A DNA stretch of 64,000 bases from contig CAJHNH020001587.1 of NCBI GenBank assembly GCA_905116865.2, forward strand, positions 55,001-119,000. The letters are read 5' to 3'. Both the position numbers and the translations under genes were made by a program. This DNA comes from Candidula unifasciata (taxonomy: Eukaryota; Mollusca; Gastropoda; Stylommatophora; Geomitridae). Below, piece by piece: positions 33,305 through 44,950 of this stretch (the stretch's first letter is position 1; the number at the start of each line of letters is the position of its first letter). Under the pieces are notes generated by a model. The model was not told the origin of the DNA and did not search any database. It was given only the letters and a program-made list of their open reading frames with translations.

Positions 33305-33577
33305 CCAGCGTCATTGCACACGGTTATAAACCATAAGTGCTATGCCACCAGTTCGGACAGCTGATAAGAAACTATCCGCCTGCGTCGCCGTCTGCACATA
33401 ACTCCCTAGCTACAGTGACTTTCTTCCATTTACCCCAGAGTGTTAACTCTCCTAGTGGCTATGGGAACCCCGGAAACCGCCCGGTTTCGAACACCGACCG
33501 TGGGCTGCAGCGAGTCGCATCTGCATTTGAAAGCGAGTCTCCTATTGACTGCGCTAACGCGGCCCCTACAAAAACAG
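33305..33577 (-). mobile_element. tRNA-headed SINE, unclassified
   Basis: Reverse strand: ggggccgcgttagcgcagtc (head with A-box), ggtgttcgaaaccgggcgg (B-box), and a body ending in a gcacttatggtttataacc-like stretch that SINE C also has near 3580. Single copy here, so the boundaries are uncertain. Confidence 0.55.
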
Positions 33578-33589
33578 TCTAAGGAGTAC

Positions 33590-33835
33590 AAATGAGTAGA
33601 GAGTTGTTAAAATAAATAAAAAAGAGCCAAGTGAAATACATTGGCCATATTAAAAGACATAACACTCTTTTGAAAACCATACTGGAGGGAAAGGTCGAAG
33701 GCAAGAGAGAAAAAGGTGGAAGGATAAAATCAAGAGATGGATTGGTAGCAGTCTGAGAGTACAACCAGGGCACGAGACAGAGGGGGTTGGAGATCCATTG
33801 CAGCCAACCTTCACTATGGAGACGGCACATGTTTG
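33590..33835 (+). pseudogene. LINE ORF2 C-terminus
   Basis: Reads KKSQVKYIGHIKRHNTLLKT and ILEGKVEGKREKGGR, a frame change, then RARDRGGWRSIAANLHYGDG and a stop. This is the (L/V)(K/Q)YxGHxxRHxxLxKTIxEG...G.R..GR...DR..WRSI tail of RTE-like LINEs. Confidence 0.82.
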
Positions 33836-33898
33836 ATTAAACCATTTCTTTTCGAAATGTTTCTAATTGTTGATAATTAGCCTATGTACCATTGAACT

Positions 33899-34127
33899 GT
33901 CGGCGTCTGTGGCCTAGTTGTTGCAAAAGCGCTTCGTAATGCTGGGGTGTCGGATTCGATCCCATCTCCAGACCTTGCGCCTTGCGTTGGTTTCGACAGT
34001 GATATCGAGAAGCCGACCGTCCAGGGAGCAATGACAGACTACTGGACGTAAACTTGCCTAGAAAAACCACAACAGCCCAAAAAATGCTGGGGTTGGTTCT
34101 GCAGCGTCCTGTAAAGGATGCGCACCT
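33899..34127 (+). mobile_element. SINE A variant copy
   Basis: Variant head gtcggcgtctgtggcctag, body and 3' end ctgtaaaggatgcgcacc. Flanks accattgaact and accattcaatt match at 9 of 11, a worn target-site duplication. Confidence 0.82.
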
Positions 34128-34624
34128 AACCATTCAATTATGCAGAGGGACTTGTGATGTGCACTCAGGTCCTCCGAGTTGGTTCCCGTGTTTGAAAAAA
34201 ATAAAAACGCTGGAAGCGAATCATTGCCCCAGAATTGAGTCACTTTTCTATTAACCAATGATGTATAACGAAAAGTTGAGTTGAGTCAAGAATTGACATC
34301 ACAGCACTTCGGGCATTCCCATGCATGCTCCGTCCTCATCTTCGGCAGCCAGCGCAGAATTCCAATACTGATGGTACCGGTCACAATCTGGTTATATGTC
34401 CGTCTTGTCTTTCCCCTGAGTGTAGTGAACCTGCCAGACCCTCTGGTTACACCCAGATGCCTCATTCTCTCCAGGCCATAATAATCTTATTTCTCTACTG
34501 ATTGAATAGGAAACGCCTACTGTAACTCTAGCTTGGTTACTTTCAAAGAATCGGGTCCCGTCTCTCTCTTTTTGATTACTAATCAACCACTTTTTTTTTT
34601 AAAGTATCCAGAAGCCATGAGTTG
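34128..34624. other. No recognised gene
   Basis: No recognised family. Confidence 0.45.
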
Positions 34625-34805
34625 GTAACCCTTAGGCTCGGTACTATGGATATCGCAACCCTTGATTTCATGATAAATACCGTAAATATGGGAGAAATAT
34701 GGCTTTTCTGCCTACCCCCGGTCGTGAACCTGGACCACAAGGAGCTAGTACCCGGTCACCGCGCAATCCGGTTTAGCCAACTACGCTAGCGAGCCAGGTC
34801 TAATC
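34625..34805 (-). mobile_element. tRNA-headed SINE, unclassified
   Basis: Reverse strand: tggctcgctagcgtagttgg (A-box), cacgaccg-type B-box (ggtccaggttcacgacc), then a body with a catatttctcccatatttac stretch. Only copy seen. Confidence 0.55.
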
Positions 34806-35039
34806 AACCACTATTCCACTATTCTCTTGATATTATCTTCCCACTTGCATCGATGTCTATCTCTTACCTGCCTGCTTTCAGCTTTTCTCTCCATGATATA
34901 TTTTATAAAGGCGTTTCGCTTTTCAGTGTGACCAGCATATTTCATTTGTATTGTCTATATCTTTCAGTATCTGCTGTCACTATTAGTCTTTCTATACTCT
35001 TACTTCTTTCAAGTCTTCTTTCTCCCAACAACTTCCTTT

Positions 35040-35475
35040 CTCTCTAGAAATCCTTTCTTCCCAGAACCCATATTATCTCCAGAACCTCTTTTTTCCCAGA
35101 CCCCATTTCTCTCCAGAACTTCATTTCTTCCCAGAACCCATTTTCTCTCTAGAACTTCATTTCTTCACAGAACCCATTTTCTCTCTAGAACTTCATTTCT
35201 TTCCAGAACCAATTTTCCCTCTAAAACCTCATTTCTTTCCAGAACCTACTTTCTTTTCCAAAACCTCATTTATGTTCAGAACTTATTTGTCTTCAGAACA
35301 TCGTTATTCTAATAACGCTTCTAATAACAGGAACTCTCTTTCCACACAAAACCTAATTTTCTACCCAGAACCTCAATTCTCGTCAAAAGCATCTTTCTTT
35401 TCACAGTCCCCTTGTTTCCCCAAAACTCATTGCTTTCTGGAACTCGTTCACCCCATCACGTCTTTTCACTCCATA
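35040..35475 (+). repeat. Degenerate CCAGAACC-motif tandem repeat
   Basis: About 14 loosely spaced tt(c/t)ccagaacc or ctagaactt motifs at roughly 28-32-bp intervals. Leads into the ordered minisatellite to its right. Confidence 0.7.
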
Positions 35476-35479
35476 ATTC

Positions 35480-37360
35480 CACCCTAACCTCTTACTCTCC
35501 AGAACCTGTGCACCCCATAACGGCCTTTCTCCCCAATACTCTTCTCATTCTCGCAAACCTCCTTGCTGTCCATTACCCGTTTAGAACGGCCTTTCTCCCT
35601 CATCATCTTCTCATTCCCGCTAACCTCCTTGCTGTCCATAAACGTTCAGAACGGCCTTTCTCCCCAATTCTCTTCTCATTCTCGCTAACCTCCTTGCTGT
35701 CCATAACCCGTTTAGAACGGCCTTTCTCCCTCATCATCTTCTCATTCCCGCTAACCTCCTTGCTGTCCATAAACGTTCAAAACGGCCTTTCTCCCCAATT
35801 CTCTTCTCATTCTCGCTAACCTCCTTGCTGTCCATAACCCGTTTAGAACGGCCTTTCTCCCTCATCATCTTCTCATTCCCGCTAACCTCCTTGCTGTCCA
35901 TAAACGTTCAGAACGGCCTTTCTCCCCAATTCTCTTCTCATTCTCGCTAACCTCCTTGCTGTCCATAACCCGTTTAGAACGGCCTTTCTCCCTCATCATC
36001 TTCTCATTCCCGCTAACCTCCTTGCTGTCCATAAACGTTCAGAACGGCCTTTCTCCCCACTTCTCTTCTCATTCTCGCTAACCTCCTTGCTGTCCATAAC
36101 CCGTTTAGAACCGCCTTTCTCCCTCATCATCTTCTCATTCCCGCTAACCTCCTTGCTGTCCATAAACGTTCAGAACGGCCTTTCTCCCCAATTCTCTTCT
36201 CATTCTCGCTAACCTCCTTGCTGTCCATAACCCGTTTAGAACGGCCTTTCTCCCTCATCATCTTCTCATTCCCGCTAACCTCCTTGCTGTCATTCTCGCT
36301 AACCTCCTTGCTGTCCATAAACGTTCAGAACGGCCTTTCTCCCCAATTCTCTTCTCATTCTCGCTAACCTCCTTGCTGTCCATAACCCGTTTAGAACGGC
36401 CTTTCTCCCTCATCATCTTCTCATTCCCGCTAACCTCCTTGCTGTCCATAACCCGTTCAGAACGGCCTTTCTCCCCAATTCTCTTCTCATTCCCGCTAAC
36501 CTTGCTGTCCAGAACCCGTTCAGAACGGCCTTTTTCCCCTATTATCTTCTCATTCCCGCTAACCTCCCTGCTGTCCATAAACCGTTCAGTACGGCCTTTC
36601 TCCCCAATACTTTTCTCATTCCAGCTAATCTCCTTGCTCTCCGGAACCCATTCAGGACGATTTTCTGCCCATAATCCTCTCGTTCCGCCTATCCTTGCTC
36701 TCCCGAACCCGTTCAGAACGGCCTTTCTGCCCATAATCCTCTTGTTCTTTCTAACCTCCGAGCTCTCCAGAACCCATTCAGAACGGCCTTTCTGCCCATA
36801 ATCTCCTTGTTCCTTCTAACCTCCTTGCTCTCCAGAACCCATCCAGAACGGCTTTTCTGCCCATAATCCCCTTGTTCCTTCTAACCTCCTTGCTCTCCAG
36901 AACCCATCCAGAACGGCTTTTCTGCCCTAATCCCCTTGTTCCTTCTAACCTCCTAGCTCTCCAGAACACATCCAGAACGGCCTTTCTGCCCATAATCCCC
37001 TTCTTCCCTCTAACCTCCTTGCTCTCCAGAACCCATCCAGAACGGCTTTTCTGCCCATAATCCCCTTGTTCCTGCTAACCTACTTGCTGTCCAGAACCCA
37101 TCCAGAACGGCTTTTCTGCCCTAATCCCCTTGTTCCTTCTAACCTAGCTCTCCAGAACCCATTCACAACGGCCTTTCTGTCCATAATTCCCTTGTTTCTT
37201 ATAACCTCCTTGCTCTCCAGAACCCATTCAGAACCCATTCAGAACGGTCTTTCTGCCCATAATCTCCTTGTTCCCTCTAACCTGCTTGCTCTCCAGAACC
37301 CATACAGAACCCATTCAGAACGGTCTTTCTGCCCATCACCCCCTTGTTCTCTCTAACCTC
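35480..37360 (+). repeat. 65/66-bp minisatellite with a 131-bp dimeric higher-order unit
   Basis: Units contain g(t/c)ttagaacggcctttct...cattc(c/t)cgctaacctccttgc. Type 1 (65 bp, with ctcatcatcttc) alternates with type 2 (66 bp, with ccaattctcttc). Type-1 starts fall at 35579, 35710, 35841, 35972, 36103 and 36234, each exactly 131 bp apart, then 36389 after a 24-bp partial insertion. From about 36440 the dimer breaks down into diverged ctgcccataatcc...ctccagaaccc units. Confidence 0.95.
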
Positions 37361-37949
37361 CTTGCACCCAAAAACCCTTTCACCCAAGAACTTCCTTTCA
37401 CCAAAGGATCCCCTTTCCCTCCTAAACATCCTTTCTCTATAAACTTCAGTCTTACCAGAACTACCCCTTACGTTGACACAACCTTTTTTCCACTCTCCTG
37501 CCTTGTCCACTTGATTATCTAACCCCGTATTCACACCAGAGTTCCATTGGTGAAATTCGTCTGTTGTTCAAGAGGATGTTCCGTCTCTCCAGTACTGATG
37601 AGAAAGTATACTCCAGAAATTAATATCGACCAGGTCAACGTGAAGCTGGCCTCATGGGGAAAGAAACGCTTTAGTTGTTTATCGCCACATTGAATTATTT
37701 ATGGCATTGTCGGCATTCTTGCCATTAAGTTTGTAGATTAGCTTCTTCAAACGTATTTTTGTTTTTGTATGGAAGGGTGTCTTTTTACGAATGATAAACG
37801 GTTGTTGCTTTATTCTGACTTAGTGGTCAATGTGTGTGCGCTGTGTTTGTAATTGTCCCTGTCTATTAAGCCGTAACAGAAGAAAGGAAAGAGAAAGAAG
37901 ATAAAGAGAAAGCAGAAGTGCTTAAACAAGCGGCTTCAATTGAAAACCT
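37361..37949. other. No recognised gene
   Basis: CCAGAACC-like remnants at the left edge, then no recognised family. Confidence 0.45.
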
Positions 37950-38085
37950 GAAAAGTGTGATAGAAATGACAATAATGATGCCATTATCTTGTAACCCGTC
38001 AGTGTTGTTGTTGTTGAGAATGCCAGGAGCGTTGAGCACGTATCTTACAGTGCAGACGAACAGTGACGTCATATTGAGAGTTTAA
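37950..38085 (+). repeat. Interspersed repeat H, copy 2
   Basis: Matches 13462-13600 (gtgatagaaatgacaat, attatcttgtaaccc, gttgttgttgagaatg, gacgtcatattgagag). Confidence 0.6.
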
Positions 38086-38130
38086 AGATGACCGCCCCCA
38101 CAAGTAAAGTAAAGGACCCTTTTCTGACCA

Positions 38131-38255
38131 GTGAATTAATCAAGTAACAGAAAGTGTATTGATCGGCACTCATAGAAATAAGTAGTGTTTTTCTATCTTT
38201 ATACTTCTTTTTATGAGTGCCGATCAATGCACTTTCTGTTTACTTGATTAATTCA
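38131..38255. repeat. 47-bp inverted repeat (hairpin) with ~30-bp loop
   Basis: Left arm gtgaattaatcaagtaacag...gatcggcactcata (38131-38177). Its reverse complement is at 38210-38255 with one extra base and one or two mismatches. A third partial copy is at 38538-38576. No transposase or standard target duplication is evident. Confidence 0.9.
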
Positions 38256-38537
38256 CAAAATTTAACGGCCTCAAAGGTTTCCCCTCTGTTTATTTTTGTG
38301 ACCAGTGGCGCGTCAGTAGTGTGGTGGTGCTAGGTTCGTTTTTTCAGAGACGACTTGGCGCCTGATATGTGACTTGGTCATCATCACGCCCGGTCGTGTA
38401 TACTAGGAAATGACATAATCAAGATGTATGATGTGTGTGGGGGTCAGAGTACTGTCACAAGGACGTGATGTGTATAGTTTATTTTTTTTTTTAAAGCAGA
38501 AGGGGAACCTTTATAGCCGTTGAATATTATATATAAT

Positions 38538-38720
38538 AAAGTAACAGAAAATGTATTGATCGACACTCATAGAAAGACTTTGATAGATAGAAGAACACAC
38601 TAGACAACATAAAAATCGAAAGCTATAGTTACCGTGATAGGAATCGAACCTGTCCCCTCCAGTGTGCGCCTCGCTATGGATACAAGTGCACTTAGGACCA
38701 TGTGTTGTATTTAGCGTGTG
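38538..38720. repeat. Third hairpin-arm copy plus reversed tRNA-like motif
   Basis: aagtaacagaaaatgtattg and gatcgacactcatag repeat the left hairpin arm. About 60 bp on, ataggaatcgaacctgtccc (38638-38657) is a reversed B-box in a tRNA-like context, suggesting a SINE whose body includes the hairpin arm. Confidence 0.5.
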
Positions 38721-38794
38721 CTAGATGAAGGCAAAATCAGGTGGGTTTTGTGATCGAAAGATGAGTGGAGTGTTAGAATTTGTCGTGAAGTAGG

Positions 38795-39072
38795 TGCGGG
38801 TCTGGTCGGATGTAGCTGGTATGTAGAAGGTACTTTCAGACTTTAGTATTCTTTAAAAAAAGAAGGCATGGGGACAGTCGGGTGTAGCTGATATGTAGAA
38901 AGGTCAAGGTGCTTTCAGACTTTGGCATATACAAGGTACGGGTCCAGTCAGGTGTAGCTGATATTTTGGAAGACTAGGGTACTTTGAGACTTTAGCCTGC
39001 ACTAGGTATATGTGCAGTCGGGTGTAGCTGATGTCTGATAGGCCAAGGTACTTTCAGACTTTAGAATATACT
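38795..39072 (+). repeat. ~68-bp minisatellite, 4 units
   Basis: Each unit has g(g/a)tgtagctgatatgtaga...gtactttcagactttag and a gt(c/g)cagtcg-type end. Units are diverged by a few bases and small indels. Confidence 0.85.
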
Positions 39073-39700
39073 CATCTACGTCTCATCATATTTTCTTTTA
39101 ACAAATAACGCTCCTCCTCTGTTTATGCAGTGTTTTAGTTCGCTTATGCCATTTCAATACATCTGTTTTAAAATGTGTATGTCTTTAAGATTCCTTGTCA
39201 CACTGTTTACCCTGTCCTAACTCGAAACTTGTCTTCACATTCATCTTAACGTGCCACCTCTTTTATTTGCATCATCGCCTTCACTGCTGCCCCCATACAA
39301 TCTTCCCGCGTTTGACGAAGTCCCGTGTTTGCCCAACTTTCAACATATCTTTTGCACATTTCCCAAAAAGAGAAGATCATGATTGGCATTCTATCAAGGC
39401 AAGGGAGCTTTATCTCCGGCCGTGATCTAAAATAAGTCAGTGCTTGAAGCTTTCAGACATTCGGGACATACGATGATAGCCCAGCTTGTGGCGGCTGGTC
39501 TGAAGTTGCTGATTTAATCGAATTAAACAGTCCGCCGGGTCGTATTTTTAAAACCTATATAAGAGAGTAAGATGTCTAGAGCTGGTTGCGGCAAATGTAG
39601 GGTATAATGCAAACGTGTTTATGTAGATTCGGCCTTCGTTGTCTGGCCTCATTAGTTTTATATGGTATTTCGATGTATTGCATTTATCGTCAATGTGTCT
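39073..39700. other. No recognised gene
   Basis: No recognisable family. Confidence 0.45.
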
Positions 39701-39704
39701 TTTT

Positions 39705-39760
39705 TTTAACCTGAGTGTTGCATACACATCCGTTTAACATATCTGGGTTCTTTTCCGCTT
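39705..39760 (-). mobile_element. SINE B internal fragment
   Basis: cctgagtgttgcatacacatc and cgtttaacatatct match reversed SINE B. Too short for more. Confidence 0.45.
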
Positions 39761-39872
39761 TTTCACCCATTCTTGGGGGCTTTGATATTTGGTAGGGAAT
39801 TCCTAGGAAGTTCTCTACAAGATCTATATTATAGGGGTTAGGGTTGGTTTCTTTTTCTTTTTATTCTTTTCC

Positions 39873-40380
39873 CTTCTTCTTCTTCTTCTTCTTCTTCTTC
39901 TTCTTCTTCTTCTTCTTCTTCTTCTTCTTCTTCTTCTTCTTCTTCTTCTTCTTTTTCTTTTTCTTCTTCTTCTTCTTCTTCTTCTTCTCTTCTTCTTCTT
40001 CTTCTTCTTCTTCTTCTTCTTCTTCTTCTTCTTCTTCTTCTTCTTCTTCTTCTTCTTCTTCTTCTTCTTCTTCTTCTTCTTCTATTTCTTCTTCTTCTTC
40101 TTTGTTTTTTCTAATTCTTCTTCTTTCTTTTTCTTCCTTTTCTTCTTCTTCTTTTTCCTCTTCTTCTTCTCTTTCTTCTTTTTTCTTCTTTTTTCTTCTT
40201 CTTCTTCTTCTTCTTCTTCTTCTTCTTCTTCTTCTTCTTTTTCGTCTTCTTCTTCTTCTTCTTCTTCTTCTTCTTCTTCTTCTTCTTCTTCTTCTTCTTC
40301 TTCTTCTTCTTCTTCTTCTTCTTCTTCTTCTTCTTCTTCTTCTTCTTCTTCTTCTTCTTCTTCTTCTTCTTCTTCTTCTG
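39873..40380. repeat. (TTC)n microsatellite
   Basis: About 500 bp of TTC with TTTTTC and TTCC interruptions clustered at 40080-40200. The F/S/L open frame over it is an artefact. Confidence 0.96.
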
Positions 40381-40467
40381 TTTCTTTCTTTCGTCCAAAA
40401 TAGATTATCTATCTCTACAGCTCTACTTTTGCGACATGCTTTTTGGAAAGACAGTCAATTCTTGTTC

Positions 40468-40474
40468 ACCACCT

Positions 40475-40503
<29 letters not shown>
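40468..40503. repeat. Poly-C tract
   Basis: An uninterrupted run of roughly 30 C, likely unstable and hard to sequence. Confidence 0.95.
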
Positions 40504-40505
<2 letters not shown>

Positions 40506-41804
40506 TTCCCCCAATGGGCACACGGAACCCACACACAGGGAATATGGAAAATCTGATTGCAGATAGATTTACTTTTCAAACTAAGGTTTTAAATCCTCCC
40601 ACGCCCTACCCACCCCCTCCCCCCGAAAAAAAGGCGTAACCCTACCTCGTCTACTTGCCCCTTTCCGACTTAAGTCTGTAATTAAATGCACGTGTTCTTC
40701 TGTTAATTAAATTTCCAGCGGTAGATAACACACTGTTCATGAAAACAAAAACGTCCTTGAGTTTGTGATTTAAAAATAGTTGTAAACAATATTTTATTTA
40801 AAAATTAAACTACACGAAAATAACAGATAATTACAAATGCAAATGAACTTAACTTCAAAATTGCTTCATGTCCCGTCTTCGAAACTTCCATGTGTCCTTC
40901 CTCCCACAGGGATAATGCTGACAGCCGCCTATTGAAAGCCTTTTTTTTTTTTTTTACCTGGAGGAGACATGCATTTGATGTATGCCTGAAATAATTTTTG
41001 GCTTTATCAAACATGGCACTTCCAAACCGATTCTCAACCTGGTAATCTGCCTTTCATTAAAATAAACAAATAGAGTCGTTTCGTAACACGGTCTGTGTGG
41101 CAGCATTATCAATTCTTCTGCCAGTTTCTTGTCATCCGTCATCAAAGATCCAGCTTTTTCCTGTTGAAGATTTTACGTTAACATGCTCGCTAACTACTTT
41201 GCCTTGGAAGAAAAAGAAGCAGCAAGAGTTGGAAACCCACTAAATGTCGTTCGTGCCAACAAATCAAGCCAATTACATCGTCTGCGGAATCTCTGATCGA
41301 AACGTCAGCCGTCTTCCGGTAGTTTGGTATAATTTCTTTACTGATATGTTTTGTTTCGGTGTTGAACGTCCGCTTTTTATTTTTATTTTTTTTTAATTCT
41401 CAAAATGCAGTTGATTTCTGCTTCCGTTTCCTGGGTAGGCATTGTTGTGTTGCGGATATCTAGATCTCGGTGGATTTGACATTCAGTAAGCCACAATAGC
41501 TGTTGACCTTTAAAATAGCAAATGATTTTTAAAATTATGTTCCAGTTAACAGACAAATATATTTGAGTGTCTCTGATTGTCAGGGATTATATAGAGATCT
41601 ACCTTGGGACGGGCTGATAGTATAACGCCGAGTATAAATGTCATCGGACAGGACACAAAACTAAAATACCTCTCTGTTGTTTATTTAATGTATTTAATTA
41701 TGTACATGCTATGTAATTTTATACTCTTAATCTTGATATTGTACTATAATGAAATGGAAACTATATTAACGTGTCTGTAATTGTTTGGATATATGTGAGA
41801 AGAA
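40504..41804. other. No recognised gene
   Basis: About 1.3 kb of AT-rich sequence with no family recognised; short frames only. Confidence 0.45.
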
Positions 41805-44010
41805 AACACCTGGGGCAAGAACGACAGCATTTAGCTATAAGTTAGTGTGTCATAGAGCAGGACAAGAACGACAGCATTTCGCTTTAATATATTGTCATCG
41901 GGCAGGTCAAGAACTACAGCATTATGCTTTAATGTAGTGTGTCATCGGGCAGGACAAGAACTACAGCATTTCGCTTTAATGTAGTGTGTCATCATGCAGG
42001 ACAAGAACTACAGCATTTTGCTTTAATGTAGTGTGTCACCGGGCAGGACAAAACTACAGCATTTCGCTTTAATGTAGTGTGTCATCGGGCAGGAAAAGAA
42101 TGACAGCATTTAGCTTTAATGTAGTGTGTCAACGGGCAGGACAAGAACGACAACATTTCGCTTTAATGTAGTGTGTCAACGGGCAGGACAAAACTACAGC
42201 ATTTCGCTTTAATGTAGTGTGTCATCGGGCAGGAAAAGAATGACAGCATTTAGCTTTAATGTAGTGTGTCAACGGGCAGGACAAGAACGACAGCATTTCG
42301 CTTTAATGTAGTGTGTCATCAGGCAGGACAAGAATGACAACATTTCGCTTTAATATATTGTCATCGGGCAGGACAAGAACGACAGCATTTAGCTTTAATG
42401 TAGTGTGTCATCGGGCAGGACAAGAACGACAGCATTTAGCTTTAATGTAGTGTGTCAACGGGCAGGACAAGAATGACAACATTTCGCTTTAATATATTGT
42501 CATCGGGCAGGACAAGAACGACAGCATTTAGCTTTAATGTAGTGTGTCAACGGGCAGGACAAGAACGACAGCATTTAGCTTTAATGTAGTGTGTCAACGG
42601 GCAGGACAAGAACGACAGCATTTAGCTTTAATGTAGTGTGTCAACGGGCAGGACAAGAATGACAACATTTCGCTTTAATATATTGTCATCGGGCAGGACA
42701 AGAACGACAGCATTTAGCTTTAATGTAGTGTGTCAACGGGCAGGACAAGCGTCAACGACAGCATTTAGCTTTAATGTAGTGTGTCAACGGGCAGGACAAG
42801 AACGACAGCATTTAGCTTTAATGTAGTGTGTCAACGGGCAGGACAAGAACGACAGCATTTAGCTTTAATGTAGTGTGTCAACGGGCAGGACAAGAACGAC
42901 AGCATTTAGCTATAAGTTAGTGTGTCATAGAGCAGGACAAAAACGACAGCATTTCGCTTTAATGTAGTGTGTCATCAGGCAGAACAAGAATGACATCATT
43001 TCCCTTTAATATATTGTCATCGGGCAGGTCAAGAACTACAGCATTATGCTTTAATGTTGTGTGTCATCGGGCAGGACAAGAACGACAGCATTTCGCTTTA
43101 ATGTAGTGTGTCATCAGGCAGGACAAGAATGACATCATTTCGCTTTAATATATTGTCATCGGGCAGGACAAGAACGACAGCATTTCGCTTTAATGTAGTG
43201 TGTCATCGGGCAGGACAAGAATGACAACATTTCGCTTTAATATATTGTCATCGGGCAGGAAAAGAACGACAACATTTCGCTTTAATATATTGTCATCGGG
43301 CAGGACAAGAACTACAGCATTTCGCTTTAATGTAGTGTGTCATCGGGCAGGACAAAACTACAGCATTTCGCTTTAATGTAGTGTGTCATCGGGCAGGACA
43401 AGAATGACAACATTTCGCTTTAATGTAGTGTGTCATCGGGCAGGTCAAGAACTACAGCATTATGCTTTAATGTTGTGTGTCATCGGGCAGGACAAGAACT
43501 ACAGCATTATGCTTTAATGTTGTGTGTCATCGGGCAGGACAAGAACGACAGCATTTCGCTTTAATGTAGTGTGTCATCAGGCAGGACAAGAATGACATCA
43601 TTTCGCTTTAATATATTGTCATCGGGCAGGACAAGAACGACAGCATTTCGCTTTAATGTAGTGTATCATCGGGCAGGACAAGAACTACAGCATTATGCTT
43701 TAATGTAGTGTGTCATCGGGCAGGTCAAGAACTACAGCATTTCGCTTTAATGTAGTGTGTCATCGGGCAGGTCAAGAACTACAGCATTATGCTTTAATGT
43801 TGTGTGTCATCGGACAGGACAAGAACGACAGCATTTCGCTTTAATGTAGTGTGTCATCGGGCAGGTCAAGAATGACAACATTTCGCTTTAATATATTGTC
43901 ATCGGGCAGGACAAGAACGACAGCATTTCGCTTTAATGTAGTGTGTCATCGGGCAGGACAAAACGACAGCATTTTACTTTAATGTAGTGTGTCATCGGGC
44001 AGAACAAGAA
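41805..44010 (+). repeat. 44/47-bp minisatellite, ~47 units over 2.2 kb
   Basis: Consensus: tgtcatcgggcaggacaag, aacgacagcatttcgcttta, atgtagtg (47 bp). A short form ends in atatat instead of atgtagtg (44 bp). Variant positions include tcatc/tcaac, acgaca/actaca/atgaca and tttcgc/tttagc/ttatgc, which are mixed along the array and in places form repeated multi-unit blocks (for example 42060-42160 and 42190-42290). Confidence 0.97.
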
Positions 44011-44569
44011 ACTAATATTTCTCCCTACTCTCAGGGGTTCTGGCAGGCCAACAAAATAAAAAAATAATAATAAACGTGGGTTTTGCGACCCCTTTTGGTA
44101 TTTTCTGAGGTGGAGTGGACGACAGACCATTTTAGCCTTGTTTAGGTAAGTAATAATAATGCGTTCAATGGCAAATAAATCTGCTATGTATTTGAAACAA
44201 TTTTCATTGGTATAACTAACAATTTCAAAATAAACAGTTTAGATTGGTGAGTGGAGGAAATGATAGTAGGAGGGGGGAGGGCGGCAGCTTAGCTACTTAA
44301 CAGGGGGAAAGGGGGGATGATGTCAAGGTTTCTAAACCACCATATTAAGGCGCCTTGGGTGCTGTATGTGTGATATTTCTAAATACGTGTGTGCCATATT
44401 ATTTTTTGATCATTTGCAACGATGTCAGAAAAAGCATTAGCCTCGGCTGAAAAGTATTGCAGCGTGTAGGCGTGCGTTCCTGTCAAGTACAAGCCACAGT
44501 ATCATTAATTTAAGTTAATAGTGTGGTAGTCAGGAGACGGTCATGACAATTATTTTCTTCAGTTTTGGG
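44011..44569. other. No recognised gene
   Basis: G-rich stretch near 44268-44312; nothing recognised. Confidence 0.45.
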
Positions 44570-44855
44570 TCATTGGAGGCTTTCAAGCCCGAGGAAGCTG
44601 TAGAGATGTGATTTTATAGGAGAATTGTGACAGCCAACTAAAGAGACAACACGCCGTATTGAAGATTCATTGGAAGCTATAAAGATGTGGTTTTTATAGG
44701 AGAATTATGACAGCGAACTGAAGAGACAATACAACGTATACACGATTCATTAGAAGCTACAAAGATGTGGTTTTTGTAGGAGAATTATAACGGCAAACTG
44801 AAGAGACAACACGTCGTATTAAAGATTGATTGGAAGCTATAAAGACGTCGACCTG
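44570..44855 (+). repeat. ~82-bp tandem repeat of a LINE-like segment, 3-4 units
   Basis: Each unit has attggaagctataaagatg, tttataggagaattatgac and aagagacaacacg. A frame reads EAIKMW and, shifted by one, FYRRIM, which echoes the LINE thumb motif LEAxEMxxYRRM(M/L)RIPW seen at 45870. It looks like a LINE piece amplified in tandem. Confidence 0.65.
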
Positions 44856-44859
44856 GAAA

Positions 44860-44945
44860 CGAGGGTAATTTTTTATAAAGTCCTGAACCCACTACCTTCA
44901 GATCCCCAGGCGAGCGTCTAGCCGCAACAAAACGACGACTCTGCG
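44860..44945 (-). mobile_element. SINE F head fragment
   Basis: Reversed: tgaacccactaccttcag (B-box side) and aggcgagcgtctagccgc (A-box side). Confidence 0.5.
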
Positions 44946-44950
44946 GAACA

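Noticed and set aside
36258..36734. 158-codon minus frame with repeated GEKGRSERV...VSGNEK units
   Set aside because: It lies in the 131-bp higher-order minisatellite; 65 and 131 are not multiples of three, so no frame is maintained between units, and the plus strand is equally open.
41805..44010. CRISPR array
   Set aside because: Direct 44-47-bp tandem units with no unique spacers, in eukaryotic sequence; it is a minisatellite.
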